A stretch of DNA of 64,000 nt, taken from Speluncibacter jeojiensis. GTDB taxonomy: Bacteria; Actinomycetota; Actinomycetes; Mycobacteriales; Mycobacteriaceae. The translations under genes and the position numbers were made by a program. The DNA lies in the NCBI RefSeq assembly GCF_029589495.1, contig NZ_JAAIVF010000001.1:1302001-1366000 (forward strand), read 5' to 3'. The number at the start of each line of letters is the position of its first letter. Within the stretch, counting starts at the first letter, position 1. Positions 1-9,041 of the stretch are shown here, in pieces. Below the pieces are notes generated by a model. It saw only the letters and a list, made by a program, of their open reading frames with translations. It did not search any database and was not told the origin of the DNA.

Positions 1-459
1 GAGACCGAGAAGTACGTCGCCGCCGGGCTGTGGCACACCGCCGACACCCTCGAGGAGCTCGCCGAGAAGCTCGGCATCCCGGCCGACAATCTCGTCGCCA
101 CCGTGGCGCGGTTCAACGAGATGGTCCCGACCGGCGTCGACAGCGACTTCGGCCGCGGTGACGAGGCCTACGACCGCGCCTTCTCCAACGGCGAGCCGCC
201 GCTGGTCACCATCGAGCAGGGGCCGTTCCACGCCGCCGCGTTCGGCATCTCCGACCTGGGCACCAAGGGCGGACTGCGCACTGACACCCGCGCCCGTGTG
301 CTGAACAAGAACGGCAAGGTCATCCCCGGCCTCTACGCCGCCGGCAACACGATGGCCGCGCCCAGCGGCTACGTCTACCCCGGTGGCGGCAACCCGATCG
401 GCACGTCCGTGCTGTTCAGCCACCTCGCCGTGATGGACATGGCAGGCAAGAACGTCTAG
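1..459 (+). CDS. FAD-dependent 3-ketosteroid dehydrogenase-like protein, C-terminal part
   Basis: The open frame runs in from the left edge, so only the last 152 residues are present. The end carries the FAD-domain signature of the KstD/fumarate-reductase flavoprotein family: GLYAAGNTMAAPSG followed by YPGGGNPIGTS and FSHLA, which in KstD-like enzymes contacts the flavin and closes the active site. Family members dehydrogenate ketosteroids or related ring substrates. The substrate cannot be named because the catalytic tyrosines lie outside the window. The next gene follows after 40 bp on the same strand. The family call is firm; true KstD activity is an inference. Confidence 0.8.
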   Translation, partial: ETEKYVAAGLWHTADTLEELAEKLGIPADNLVATVARFNEMVPTGVDSDFGRGDEAYDRAFSNGEPPLVTIEQGPFHAAAFGISDLGTKGGLRTDTRARVLNKNGKVIPGLYAAGNTMAAPSGYVYPGGGNPIGTSVLFSHLAVMDMAGKNV

Positions 460-498
460 ATGCCGACTCGTGCCCGCCGACGGTCCTAGCATTGGCTG

Positions 499-1038
499 GT
501 GGGCACGTTGACGGACTTTCTGAGCACCGGGACCGTCCCATGGTGGGCGGTCCCGGTTGCTGTCTTCATCGGGGTGCTGCTCGGCGTCGCGGGTGTCCGG
601 TGGCGCCGCAAGCCGGTCGTGCCGGTCGCCGAGACGGCCTCCTGGTGGCGGCCGGAACTGCGCGCGGTGTGCGTTCAGTTCCTCGGCGCCGCCGACCGTG
701 CCCACAACGCCATCGTCGAGGTCGACCCGGACGTGCTGGCCGAGGCCGACCTCGAGGACGCGGTCCGGTCCGACGACGCGGCACTGCGGGCGCTGGCCGA
801 GTCGATCCTCGAGCTGGACCGCACCGTGAACGAGTTGCGCCTGGTCGCCCCCGGCCGGGTCCTCGACGCCGCCACCGCGTACTTCGGATTTCTCACCGCC
901 GCGACGATCGACGGCGTGCCGGACCAGGAGCAGTTTCGGCTCCGCTACCGCGAACACAAGCGCGATCTGGTGAGTGCTACCCGAGATTCGTTGGGACTGG
1001 ACGGGATCCGGGTTCCCGCCGCGGTCCGGGAAGGGTGA
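499..1038 (+). CDS. Membrane-anchored hypothetical protein
   Basis: This 179-residue protein starts at a GTG. Residues about 14-36 form one hydrophobic segment (WWAVPVAVFIGVLLGVAGV) followed by basic residues, which predicts an N-terminal anchor with the rest in the cytoplasm. The remainder is an acidic, probably helical domain (DPDVLAEADLEDAV) with no motif I recognise. It ends 4 bp before the methyltransferase gene, so the two are probably co-transcribed. No function is proposed. A second frame over the same DNA was rejected because it is arginine-rich shadow sequence. Confidence 0.65.
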   Translation: MGTLTDFLSTGTVPWWAVPVAVFIGVLLGVAGVRWRRKPVVPVAETASWWRPELRAVCVQFLGAADRAHNAIVEVDPDVLAEADLEDAVRSDDAALRALAESILELDRTVNELRLVAPGRVLDAATAYFGFLTAATIDGVPDQEQFRLRYREHKRDLVSATRDSLGLDGIRVPAAVREG

Positions 1039-1042
1039 ACCG

Positions 1043-1879
1043 ATGAACCAGCCGGACAGTGGTCACCGCACACAGGACCACACCGCCGTCTACACCCACG
1101 GGCACCACGAATCGGTGCTGCGCTCGCATCGGCAGCGCACCGCGGAGAACTCGGCCGGTTACCTGCTGCCGTACCTGGGCGCCGGGGTGTCGGTGCTCGA
1201 CGTCGGGTGCGGGCCGGGCACCATCACCTCCGACCTCGCCGCGCTGGTCACGCCGGGCCGGGTCACCGCCGTCGAGGTGACCGACACCGCGCTGGAACTG
1301 GCCCGCACCGAGGCCGCCGAGCGCGGCAGCACCAACATCGACTTCGTGGTCGCCGACGTGCACGCGCTCGGCTTCCCCGACGACACGTTCGACGTGGTGC
1401 ACGCGCACCAGGTGCTCCAGCACGTCGCCGATCCCGTGCACGCGCTGCAGGAGATGCGCCGGGTGTGCAAGCCGGGCGGGTTCGTGGCCGCCCGCGACTC
1501 CGACTACACCGGCTTCGTCTGGTTCCCGCAGTTCCCGGCACTGGACCGCTGGATGGAGCTGTACCAGCGGGCCGCCCGCGCGAACGGCGGCGAGCCCGAC
1601 GCCGGGCGGCGGATGTTGTCGTGGGCGCGGGAGGCCGGCTTCACCGACATCGTCCCGAGCGCCGACGTCTGGTGCTTCGCCACACCCGACGAGCGGGCCT
1701 GGTGGGGCGGGATGTGGGCGGACCGGATCCTGCAGTCGGCGCTGACCGACCAGCTCCTCGACGCCGGGTGGGCCGACCGCGCCGAGCTGGAGGCGATCGC
1801 CGCGGCCTGGCGGGCGTGGGCCACCGCCGAGGACGGCTGGCTGGCGATCCCGCACGGCCAGTTGCTCTGCCGCGCCTGA
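1043..1879 (+). CDS. Class I SAM-dependent methyltransferase
   Basis: This 278-residue protein has the methyltransferase motif I VLDVGCGPGTIT near residue 53, the acidic ribose-binding position at the end of strand 2 (VEVTD), and the post-motif FDVVHAHQVLQHV, as in the UbiE/Methyltransf_11 family. Such enzymes methylate small molecules such as quinones or lipids; the substrate here is unknown. The ATG at 1043 is chosen over an upstream in-frame start because the upstream part overlaps the preceding gene and reads as shadow sequence. The gene is probably in one transcript with the membrane protein 4 bp upstream. Confidence 0.85.
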   Translation: MNQPDSGHRTQDHTAVYTHGHHESVLRSHRQRTAENSAGYLLPYLGAGVSVLDVGCGPGTITSDLAALVTPGRVTAVEVTDTALELARTEAAERGSTNIDFVVADVHALGFPDDTFDVVHAHQVLQHVADPVHALQEMRRVCKPGGFVAARDSDYTGFVWFPQFPALDRWMELYQRAARANGGEPDAGRRMLSWAREAGFTDIVPSADVWCFATPDERAWWGGMWADRILQSALTDQLLDAGWADRAELEAIAAAWRAWATAEDGWLAIPHGQLLCRA

Positions 1880-1895
1880 GAAGTCGCAGCGATCT

Positions 1896-2210
1896 TCAGA
1901 GTCGCAGCAGCGCCGCGGTGCCGGCCGCCGCGAGCACGACCAGCACCAGCGGCGCCCGCCGCCAGGCCAGCACGGCACCGACCGCGACACCCGCAGGGCG
2001 CGACCAGTCCGCCACCGCCCGGCCGTCGAGCAGCGCCGAGTTGACCGCCAGCGCGGTCAGCATCACCACAGCCGCCACCGCCATGATCCTGGAGGCCTTG
2101 GGCGACAGTGTGATCCGTGTCGACAACAGCGGCCCGGACACCCGGAAGCCATAGGTCCCCAGGGCCAGCACGAGCACGCCGAGCGCCACGCCAGGGCCCA
2201 CGGCGGTCAC
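1896..2210 (-). CDS. azlD: AzlD-family small subunit of branched-chain amino acid exporter
   Basis: This 104-residue, almost wholly hydrophobic protein has the family pattern GTYGFRVSGPLL near the start, followed by three or four membrane segments. AzlD works with AzlC as a two-part exporter of branched-chain amino acids or analogues. The GTG at 2210 is chosen because it overlaps the azlC stop as GTGA, the usual coupling in this pair, and gives a family-typical length. A longer reading from 2330 would overlap azlC and has a non-membrane, arginine-rich start. Confidence 0.8.
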   Translation of the reverse strand: MTAVGPGVALGVLVLALGTYGFRVSGPLLSTRITLSPKASRIMAVAAVVMLTALAVNSALLDGRAVADWSRPAGVAVGAVLAWRRAPLVLVVLAAAGTAALLRL

Positions 2211-2890
2211 CGCCACCGCCCCGGCAGGAGCATCACAAGACCACCGAGCGCGAACAACGCGGGCAGACCGGCGGGCACGAACGGGGTGACGGCCAACGCG
2301 ATGGCGGCTCCCGCGACCGCTGCGCGCCATGTCGCCCGTTCCTTACGCAGTTCCGGAATGACCAGCGCCAGCAGCACGGCAGGGAGCGCGGCGTCCAGGC
2401 CGAACGCGGCCGTGTCGGTGAGCAGTCCGCCGCCGAGTAACCCGAGCAGCACGCCCAGGTTCCAGGTCACGAAGAGCGCTGTCCCGCATGCCCAGTACAC
2501 GATGCGGCGCCGGTGCGGATCGTCCTGCGTCATCGTGAAGGCGACAGTCTCGTCGAGGACCAGGTGACTGCCGACCAGCGTCCGGCCGAGGCGCCCCCGG
2601 ACGGAGTCGGCGACCGCGAAGCCGAACGGCAAGTGCCGCGCGTTGACGAGCAGGCCGGCGACCACCGCGCCGACCGGCCCGGCGCCGGCGGCGAGCAACC
2701 CGATGAAGACGAACTGCGAGGCGCCCGCGAAGACCAGCAGTGACAACGCCATGGGCAGCCACAGCGGCAGTCCCGCCCCCGTGGCGATGGCGCCGAACGA
2801 GACCGCGACCAGCGTGTCGGCGGCGCAGAGCAGCGCGATGTCACGGGCGCTCGCCCGATCCAACGTTCGCCATATCGTCCGCATGGACAT
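2207..2890 (-). CDS. azlC: AzlC-family branched-chain amino acid permease
   Basis: About 227 residues with several membrane segments. Family motifs are GAIATGAGLPLW, the AGASQFVFIGLL segment, LLVNARHLPFG and the LDETVAFTM stretch. AzlC forms the large membrane subunit of a branched-chain amino acid export system with AzlD. The exact start is unsure: ATGs at 2890 and 2884 and a TTG at 2905 are all in frame and none has a strong ribosome site. It is divergent from an XRE-cupin regulator, which is the common arrangement for azlCD and suggests local control. Confidence 0.85.
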   Translation of the reverse strand: MSMRTIWRTLDRASARDIALLCAADTLVAVSFGAIATGAGLPLWLPMALSLLVFAGASQFVFIGLLAAGAGPVGAVVAGLLVNARHLPFGFAVADSVRGRLGRTLVGSHLVLDETVAFTMTQDDPHRRRIVYWACGTALFVTWNLGVLLGLLGGGLLTDTAAFGLDAALPAVLLALVIPELRKERATWRAAVAGAAIALAVTPFVPAGLPALFALGGLVMLLPGRWR

Positions 2891-2912
2891 TATGATGAAC
2901 ACCAAGGACGGG

Positions 2913-2928
2913 GTTCGTCAAACCGAAC
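2913..2928. promoter_or_regulatory. Candidate operator between azlC and its XRE-cupin regulator
   Basis: GTTCG-TCAAAC-CGAAC is an inverted repeat with five-base arms in the 60-bp divergent intergenic space. XRE-cupin regulators usually bind such a site between themselves and their target, so it could control both genes. The arms are short and chance is not excluded. Confidence 0.35.
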
Positions 2929-2950
2929 AATAGACCGATGGAGCGAACGA

Positions 2951-3520
2951 ATGGGCGGAGATCACCCACCGCAGCACCCTCCCCTGGCCGCGATCGCCGC
3001 CGCGCTGCAGCGGGAGCGTAAGCGGGCCGGGCTGTCGTTGGCGGAGGTCGCACGACGCGCCGGCATCGCGAAATCGACTCTGTCCCAGCTGGAGTCCGGG
3101 ACGGGTAACCCCAGTATCGAGACACTGTGGTCACTCGGGATCGCGCTGAAGGTGCCGTTCTCGCAGCTGGTGGACCCGCCGCGTCCCCGGGTCCAGCTGA
3201 TCCGCGCCGGCGAGGGCGCGACGCTGGCCGCCGAGCAGGCCGACTACGCGATCACGCTGTTGTCCACCTGCCCACCGCACGCCCGCCGCGACATCTACCT
3301 GGTACGTGCCGAGCCCGGGTCGCCGCGCGAGTCCGACCCGCACATGCCCGGGATCATCGAGCACGTGGTGATCACGCAGGGCCGTGCCCGCGTCGGCCTC
3401 GCCGACGAACCGATCGAACTCGGCCCCGGCGACTACCTGGCCTATCCCGGCGACCTGCCGCATGTGTTCGAGGCGCTCGAGCCCGACACGACCGCGGTCC
3501 TGGTGTCCGAGAACTCTTGA
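2951..3520 (+). CDS. XRE-family regulator with C-terminal cupin domain
   Basis: This 189-residue protein has an N-terminal helix-turn-helix (residues about 15-70; LSLAEVARRAGIAKSTLSQL is the recognition region). A C-terminal cupin barrel occupies about residues 115-185, with HVVITQGRARVGL and GPGDYLAYPGDLPHVFEAL. The cupin normally senses a small ligand. It is transcribed away from azlCD, so it probably controls amino acid export, an inference from position. The start has GGAG about 8 bases upstream. It ends only 3 bp from the convergent MOSC gene. Confidence 0.88.
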   Translation: MGGDHPPQHPPLAAIAAALQRERKRAGLSLAEVARRAGIAKSTLSQLESGTGNPSIETLWSLGIALKVPFSQLVDPPRPRVQLIRAGEGATLAAEQADYAITLLSTCPPHARRDIYLVRAEPGSPRESDPHMPGIIEHVVITQGRARVGLADEPIELGPGDYLAYPGDLPHVFEALEPDTTAVLVSENS

Positions 3521-3523
3521 CGG

Positions 3524-4237
3524 TCAGTCGGTTCCGTACAGCCTTGCGGTGTCCGAGTCGTCCGACTCCACCGCACCGTCGACCCGTCGCCGCAGCTTCG
3601 CCACCCAGCGCGGGGGCAGGTCCGCGGCGGCGGTGAGCACCCGTCGGGCGCCGTCGACGTCCCGCTTGTCCAGGTTGATCACCCGATTGACCTCGAAGGC
3701 CGAGATCCCGTGCGGCGCATGCTCGATGATGGCGAGCCGGTCGCCGGCGCACACCTCGCCGGGCCGGTCCACGGCCAGGTAGAAACCGGTGCGCCCGCTG
3801 CGCTGCACCCGCGCCGACAGGTCGCGGATCCCGTGCGCGAGCGCGAGCTTGTAGCAGGGCCGGCGGGGCGCACTGACCCGGAACAGCGCGCTGCCCACCG
3901 CGATCCGGTCGCCGGGGCAGACGTCCCGCTCGGTCAGCCCGCGGATGCGCAGGTTCTCGCCCAGCCCGGTGCCGCGCAGGTCCCGTCCCAGCTCCGCGAC
4001 CCAGTCGTCGTAGTGCTCGTCCGAGTAGACCAAAACCGCCTTGGCGGGGCCTCCGTGCACCTCCAGGTCGGCCTGGACATCGCCCTGAAAACCCAGCTCG
4101 CCCACCGAAACCGCTCCGAGGCGGGGCGTCTTCACCAATGCCGACGCGACCGTGCCGCGGCCGCCGACGCTCGTACGGTCGAGCGTGGCGGCCACCCCGG
4201 TGCGCACCAGCAGGACCTCGGCGGACGAAGAACTCAC
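3524..4237 (-). CDS. MOSC domain-containing protein (YiiM type)
   Basis: At 237 residues it matches YiiM-like MOSC proteins. It shows GDVQADLEVHGGPAKAVLVYS, then YDDWVAELGRDLRGTGLGENL and the family cysteine in SAPRRPCYKLA. A C-terminal three-alpha-type extension follows. MOSC domains bind sulfur at a cysteine and act with the molybdenum cofactor, and YiiM reduces N-hydroxylated compounds using Moco and electron partners. No partner reductase is adjacent. It sits 4 bp downstream of the metallo-beta-lactamase gene and may be the last gene of that operon. Confidence 0.85.
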   Translation of the reverse strand: MSSSSAEVLLVRTGVAATLDRTSVGGRGTVASALVKTPRLGAVSVGELGFQGDVQADLEVHGGPAKAVLVYSDEHYDDWVAELGRDLRGTGLGENLRIRGLTERDVCPGDRIAVGSALFRVSAPRRPCYKLALAHGIRDLSARVQRSGRTGFYLAVDRPGEVCAGDRLAIIEHAPHGISAFEVNRVINLDKRDVDGARRVLTAAADLPPRWVAKLRRRVDGAVESDDSDTARLYGTD

Positions 4238-4241
4238 CCCT

Positions 4242-4871
4242 CTAGTGTCCCCGGTCTATCCACTCCTGCAGGTGCGGGGCCTCCGCGCCGGTCTCGGTGC
4301 TGTCGCCGTGGCCGGTGAGCACGACCGTCTCGGCAGGCAGCGTCAGCAGCCGATCCCGGATCGACGCGATGATCGTCGGGAAGTCCGAGTACGACCGTCC
4401 GGTCGCGCCGGGGCCGCCCGCGAAAAGCGTGTCGCCGCTGCACAACCGGCCGAGCGCGGGCACGTACAGACAGCAGGATCCGGGCGAGTGGCCGGGCGTG
4501 TGCAGGACTTGGACCTCTGCGCCGCCGACCCCGATCCGCTGACCGTCCCACAGTGCGGTGTAGCCGACACCTGGGTTGGTCTGCTGCCACAGCACGTCGT
4601 CGTCCGGGTGCAGGAAGATCGGGGCGCCGGTCACCTCGGCCAGTTCGGGAGCAACGGTGACGTGGTCGTTGTGCGCGTGCGTGCACACGATCGCGACGAC
4701 CTTGCGGCCCGCGACGGCGTCGAGGATCGGCTCGGCCTGATGCGCGGCGTCGACGATCAGCACCTCCTCGTCGTCGCCGATCAGCCAGATGTTGTTGTCG
4801 ACGTCCCAGCACCCGCCGTCGAGGCAGAACTGCCCGGACGTGACCACCCGATCCACCCGCAGGGTCGTCAC
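4242..4871 (-). CDS. MBL-fold hydrolase, probable S-formylmycothiol or thioester hydrolase
   Basis: This 209-residue metallo-beta-lactamase-fold protein has the metal motif THAHNDH, then [13 protein letters not shown] and the SGDTLFAGG and TGHGDST metal ligands, as in glyoxalase-II-like enzymes. Its start overlaps the mscR stop as ATGA, so the two are translationally coupled. The same mscR-MBL order is known in mycobacteria (Rv2259-Rv2260). That context suggests it hydrolyses S-formylmycothiol to formate after MscR oxidises the formaldehyde adduct; this role is an inference. Confidence 0.85.
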   Translation of the reverse strand: MTTLRVDRVVTSGQFCLDGGCWDVDNNIWLIGDDEEVLIVDAAHQAEPILDAVAGRKVVAIVCTHAHNDHVTVAPELAEVTGAPIFLHPDDDVLWQQTNPGVGYTALWDGQRIGVGGAEVQVLHTPGHSPGSCCLYVPALGRLCSGDTLFAGGPGATGRSYSDFPTIIASIRDRLLTLPAETVVLTGHGDSTETGAEAPHLQEWIDRGH

Positions 4872-5953
4872 AGCATGACCACCGAGCGCAGCACCTCGCC
4901 GGCATGCATGGTCGCGAAGGCCTGCTCGACGTCGCCGAGCCCGATGCGCTCGGAGACGAACTTGTCCAACGGCAGCCGACCCTGCCGGTACAGGTCGATC
5001 AGCATCGGGAAGTCACGCTCGGGCAGGCAGTCGCCGTACCAGGAGGACTTGAGCGCACCGCCGCGCGAGAAGAAGTCGACCAGCGGCATCTCGAGGCGCA
5101 TCTCGGGGGTCGGCACCCCGACGAGCACCACGGTGCCGGCGAGGTCGCGCGCGTAGAACGCCTGCTCCCAGGTCTCGGGCCGGCCGACCGCGTCGATCAC
5201 CACGTCGGCACCGAATCCGCCGGTGAGGTCCTGCACTGCCTCGACGACGTCGAACTCGGTCGCGTCGATGGTGTGGGTGGCCCCGAGTTCGCGGGCCCAC
5301 TGAAGCTTCTTCGCGTCCCGGTCGATCGCGATGATCGGCGACGCACCTGCCAGCCGGGCGCCCGCGATCGCCGCGTCGCCGACCCCGCCGCAGCCGATGA
5401 CCGCCACCGAGTCGCCGCGGGTGACGCCGCCGGTGTTCATCGCCGCGCCCATGCCCGCCATCACGCCGCAGCCGAGCAGACCCGCCACGGCCGGGTCGGC
5501 CTCGGGATCGACCTTCGTGCACTGACCCTGGTGGACGAGCGTCTTTTCCGCGAACGCGCCGATGCCCAGCGCCGGGGTGAGCTCGGTGCCGTCGGTCAGC
5601 GTCATCTTCTGCTCGGCGTTGAACGTGTCGAAGCAGTACTGCGGCCGGCCACGACGGCAGGCCCGGCACTGTCCGCAGACCGCGCGCCAGTTCAGGATCA
5701 CGAAGTCGCCGACCTCGACGCGGGTGACGCCCTCACCGACGGTCTCGACCACGCCCGAGGCCTCGTGTCCGAGCAGGAACGGGTACTCGTCGTTGATCCC
5801 GCCGTCACGGTAGGTCAGGTCGGTGTGGCAGACCCCGCAGGCCTGCACCCGGACGACGACCTCGCCCGGACCCGGATCGGGGACCACGATCTCGACGACC
5901 TCGACCGGCGCGCCCTTGCTCCGCGCGATGACACCCTGGACTCGTTGCGACAT
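4868..5953 (-). CDS. mscR: S-(hydroxymethyl)mycothiol dehydrogenase
   Basis: This 361-residue zinc alcohol dehydrogenase oxidises the formaldehyde-mycothiol adduct with NAD and may also reduce S-nitrosomycothiol. Visible motifs are the catalytic zinc ligands CGVCHTD and GHEASG, the structural zinc cysteines [15 protein letters not shown], and the Rossmann motif [11 protein letters not shown]. The lengthy match over [14 protein letters not shown] and [20 protein letters not shown] is typical of MscR/AdhE2. It has GAGGGGC just before the ATG and is the first gene of an operon with the MBL hydrolase. Confidence 0.92.
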   Translation of the reverse strand: MSQRVQGVIARSKGAPVEVVEIVVPDPGPGEVVVRVQACGVCHTDLTYRDGGINDEYPFLLGHEASGVVETVGEGVTRVEVGDFVILNWRAVCGQCRACRRGRPQYCFDTFNAEQKMTLTDGTELTPALGIGAFAEKTLVHQGQCTKVDPEADPAVAGLLGCGVMAGMGAAMNTGGVTRGDSVAVIGCGGVGDAAIAGARLAGASPIIAIDRDAKKLQWARELGATHTIDATEFDVVEAVQDLTGGFGADVVIDAVGRPETWEQAFYARDLAGTVVLVGVPTPEMRLEMPLVDFFSRGGALKSSWYGDCLPERDFPMLIDLYRQGRLPLDKFVSERIGLGDVEQAFATMHAGEVLRSVVML

Positions 5954-6282
5954 TGCCCCTCATTCGTCGGTTGATCACGTTTGCCGGACATGTTTCCACC
6001 GTCGGCGATTCCGCGGAAGCCGCCCACCGGCATTCCCCCGCGCCAGTACAGTCGGCAGCGGCCAAGCCACTGTCGTCCGACGACTCGAGGTGGATATGGA
6101 TGTCATTCTGCAGACCGCAGCGGGCACTCTCGCCGTCCTGACCCCGGTGTACCTGGTCGTGGGGCTGTCGCTGCGAACCCGGCACCCGCATACATCGCGG
6201 CATGGGCGGCACCCCCTGTCCGCGGTCGGCGACAGGCCGGGTCCACGGCAGTAGCGGAGCCCGTCCGGCACACCGCGTCCAC
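5954..6282. other. Intergenic region between mscR and the MFS gene
   Basis: This 329-bp stretch holds the divergent-side upstream region of mscR and the 3' side of the MFS gene. Apart from one weak small open frame listed separately, I see no gene, hairpin of note or repeat in it. Confidence 0.6.
6096..6254 (+). CDS. Possible 52-residue membrane peptide
   Basis: An ATG preceded by GAGGTGG opens a 52-residue frame with one hydrophobic stretch (TAAGTLAVLTPVYLVVGLSL) followed by basic residues. That is the shape of a single-pass small membrane protein. The C-terminal half reads as low-complexity arginine/histidine sequence, which weakens the case. No homologue is recalled. It could be a chance frame in GC-rich DNA. 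Confidence 0.2.
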   Translation: MDVILQTAAGTLAVLTPVYLVVGLSLRTRHPHTSRHGRHPLSAVGDRPGPRQ

Positions 6283-7728
6283 TCAGCGCGCAGGCGCACC
6301 CTTGTCCCCGCCGCGGAGCGCATGGACCAGCGCGGCGATCGTCGCCACCACGGCGAGGGCGGCGGTGGTCGACCACACGATCTCGAAACCTCGCTCACTC
6401 GGGATCGCGCCGTGCACCAGGTGCGCCGACAGGATCGCGCCGAGTACCGCACCGCCCAACGCACCACCGATGACGGTGGCGAGTTCATAGATGCTCTGCC
6501 CCATCGCCACCTCGCCCCGACGCAACGCGCCGACGATGACTGCGCGTGTCGAGCCCTCGATGAACCCCATCCCCGCGCCGCCGACAACGGCGAACGCCAG
6601 ATACGTGGGGACCGAGTGGTGGAAGAAGATCAGACCGCCCGTGCCGAGGGCCGCGCACAGGCCGCCCAGGACCATGACCCAGGAGAACCCGAGCACGCGA
6701 CCCAGCCGCCCCGTCAGCACCGCCGCCAGCGATGCGACGACGAGGATCGGGATGAACATCGTGCTGATCTCCGACGCGCTCAACCCCAGCCCGTAGCCGA
6801 GCCGGTGACCTGGAAGTGCCATGAACGTTGCGCTGGACACCTGCCCGCCGATGCTACCGAAGTAGACCCCCACACCGACGACATAGACGGGGACGACGTT
6901 GCGGCGGAACAGGAACCGCAGATCGGCAAGGGGTTCGGCAACGTTCAGCTCGACGACGACCCAGACCGCCAGCGCGACAACACCCGCAGCGAGGGCGACG
7001 AGGATGCGCGCAGAGCCCCAACCCCATTTCGGGCCCTGACTCAATCCCAGCAGCAGCGACGCGAGCCCGACGCCGAGCAGGAGCAGTCCTGGCAGATCGA
7101 TGTTCGCGGACGCGCCCGCGTTCGCGGGTTCACCCGGGCCGAGCCACAGCGAGGCCAGCCCGACCGCGAGTCCGGCCACCGGCAACCAGAGCAGCCAGGT
7201 CATGCCCGAGGAGGCACGTAGCAGCAGGGTCGACGCGATCGACCCGAGGAGCGTGCCGAACAGCAGCACCGCCGACAGGTACGCAACGGCTCGTGTCGTC
7301 GTACCGACGTCGGTACGCGATCGCACGATTCCGAACATCAGCGGCAGGAATGCCGCGAACATGCCCTGCAGGAACCGGCCCGCCAGGAGCAGCGGGAAAG
7401 TGGGTGCCACCGCGATCAGCACGGTGCCGAGAGTGACCAGGCCGAGCTCGACCTTGAGGATCCGCCGGTGGCCGTACACGTCACCGAGCTTGGCGAACAC
7501 CGGTGTCGAGAGCGCGCCCGACAGCGTGAACACGATCAGCGCCCAGGACAGGGTTGCGATGTCGACGCTGAACTTGTGTGCCAGTGCGGGATAGAGCGGT
7601 GCGAAGTAGACCTGGAAGATTCCGCTGAAGAGTTCGATCAGCATCAGCGGGCCGAGCAACGCGACAATACCGACGCCGACGGCGGTGCGGTCGGCGTGCG
7701 TGACCGATCGAGCGGTACGGGTGGACAC
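6283..7728 (-). CDS. MFS transporter (DHA2-like)
   Basis: This 481-residue protein has about 14 hydrophobic segments. The family loop motif is seen as FAKLGDVYGHRRIL between segments 2 and 3, and LLAGRFLQGMFAAF follows in segment 4. It probably exports or imports a small organic molecule with protons. It starts 27 bp after the M20 amidohydrolase stop on the same strand, so the two are likely one operon. A hydrolase plus a carrier suggests uptake or release of an N-acyl or peptide-like substrate; the substrate is unknown. Confidence 0.85.
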   Translation of the reverse strand: MSTRTARSVTHADRTAVGVGIVALLGPLMLIELFSGIFQVYFAPLYPALAHKFSVDIATLSWALIVFTLSGALSTPVFAKLGDVYGHRRILKVELGLVTLGTVLIAVAPTFPLLLAGRFLQGMFAAFLPLMFGIVRSRTDVGTTTRAVAYLSAVLLFGTLLGSIASTLLLRASSGMTWLLWLPVAGLAVGLASLWLGPGEPANAGASANIDLPGLLLLGVGLASLLLGLSQGPKWGWGSARILVALAAGVVALAVWVVVELNVAEPLADLRFLFRRNVVPVYVVGVGVYFGSIGGQVSSATFMALPGHRLGYGLGLSASEISTMFIPILVVASLAAVLTGRLGRVLGFSWVMVLGGLCAALGTGGLIFFHHSVPTYLAFAVVGGAGMGFIEGSTRAVIVGALRRGEVAMGQSIYELATVIGGALGGAVLGAILSAHLVHGAIPSERGFEIVWSTTAALAVVATIAALVHALRGGDKGAPAR

Positions 7729-7755
7729 GATGAACTCCTGGTGTCGGTGGTGAGG

Positions 7756-8958
7756 TCAGGCGGTCCGGGCGAGGCGACGCAGCGTCAGTTCGCCGAGGAT
7801 CGCTGCGCCGTCCGCGAGCACGGCGTCGTCGAATTCGGCACGCGCGGAATGGTTCGGTGCCGCCGTTGCGGCGTCGACGCCGGCGGGGCAGGCGCCGAGA
7901 AACGTGAAGGCGCCGGGGATCTCGTCGAGCACACGGGAGAAGTCCTCGGAACCGGTCGCGGGCTGGGGTGACCATGTGAAGCGGTGCTCGCCGTGCAGGT
8001 CCGCAACGACCTCGGCGACGAACTCCGCCTCGCCGGCGTCGTTCACGGTGACCGGATACTGGTCGGCATATTCGATCTCGACCTCGAGGCCGTGCGCCTG
8101 CGCGATGCCCGTGCAGGTCCGGAGGAACCCCTCTTTGACGAGCCGCTGGTTGTCGCGGGAGAAGCTGCGGATCGTGACGCCGAACTCCGCGGTGTCCGGG
8201 ATGACATTGTTTGCGGTGCCCGCCACGAACCGGCCTACCGTGAGCACCACCGGATCGAACGGGTCGAAGGTGCGGGTGACGAACGTCTGTAGGGCAGTGA
8301 CCATCTCGCACGCCGCCGGAACAGGGTCCTGGGCGCGGTGCGGCATCGACCCGTGGCCGCCGCGTCCGTGCACGATCACGCGCACCGCGTGCGACGCGGC
8401 CAGTACCGGACCGCTGCGCGTGGCGAAACTGCCCTGCGCCTGCATCGACGCACTGACGTGCAGACCGTAGGCGGCGACGGGGCGGTTGCCCGAGGCCTCC
8501 AGCACACCCTCACGGATCATCAGGCCGGCCCCGTCGTGGCCCTCCTCGCCCGGCTGGAACATGAACACGACGTCCCCGGACAGTCGATCACGGTGCGCCG
8601 CAAGCGCTTGAGCCGCACCTACGAGCATCGCGGTGTGCAGGTCGTGCCCGCAGGCGTGCATCGCGTCCGGGTTGGTCGACCGGTAGTCGAGCCGGGTCTG
8701 CTCGGTCAGCGGCAGCGCATCCATGTCCGCGCGCAGCAGCACGGTCGGCCCGGGCATCCCCCCGCGCAGCACCGCGGTGACCGAACTCAGCGAGGCGCCG
8801 AGCGTGGTCTCCAGTGGCAGCCCGTCGAGCGCCGTCAGCACCTTCTCCTGTGTGCGCGGCAGGTGCAGGCCGAGTTCCGGCTCGGTGTGCAGCGACCGTC
8901 GCAGCTGCACCAGATCGCCCTGCAACTCACGGACGTCATCGAGGATCGACATGGTCAT
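7756..8958 (-). CDS. M20-family amidohydrolase
   Basis: This 400-residue metallopeptidase-fold enzyme resembles hippurate and N-acyl-amino-acid amidohydrolases. It has the metal-binding HACGHDLHTAML, the catalytic glutamates in FQPGEEGHDGA, the dimerisation-domain pattern GRGGHGSMPHRAQDP and the C-terminal GSEDFSRV. The ATG at 8958 has AAAGGGG five bases upstream, so the longer reading from 9039 is not used. It lies divergent from a double AsnC regulator by 83 bp and upstream of an MFS gene, which suggests a regulated uptake-and-hydrolysis unit. Confidence 0.88.
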   Translation of the reverse strand: MTMSILDDVRELQGDLVQLRRSLHTEPELGLHLPRTQEKVLTALDGLPLETTLGASLSSVTAVLRGGMPGPTVLLRADMDALPLTEQTRLDYRSTNPDAMHACGHDLHTAMLVGAAQALAAHRDRLSGDVVFMFQPGEEGHDGAGLMIREGVLEASGNRPVAAYGLHVSASMQAQGSFATRSGPVLAASHAVRVIVHGRGGHGSMPHRAQDPVPAACEMVTALQTFVTRTFDPFDPVVLTVGRFVAGTANNVIPDTAEFGVTIRSFSRDNQRLVKEGFLRTCTGIAQAHGLEVEIEYADQYPVTVNDAGEAEFVAEVVADLHGEHRFTWSPQPATGSEDFSRVLDEIPGAFTFLGACPAGVDAATAAPNHSARAEFDDAVLADGAAILGELTLRRLARTA

Positions 8959-9041
8959 GGCAGCCCCTTTGGGTGTGTTCAGCAGAGCCGCTATGGTGAC
9001 CTGCATCGCTCTTGACGCCGTGTCGATCGCAGGAATCATTC

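Noticed and set aside
4904-5974. A 356-codon plus-strand frame
   Set aside because: It lies antisense to mscR and has no recognisable fold.
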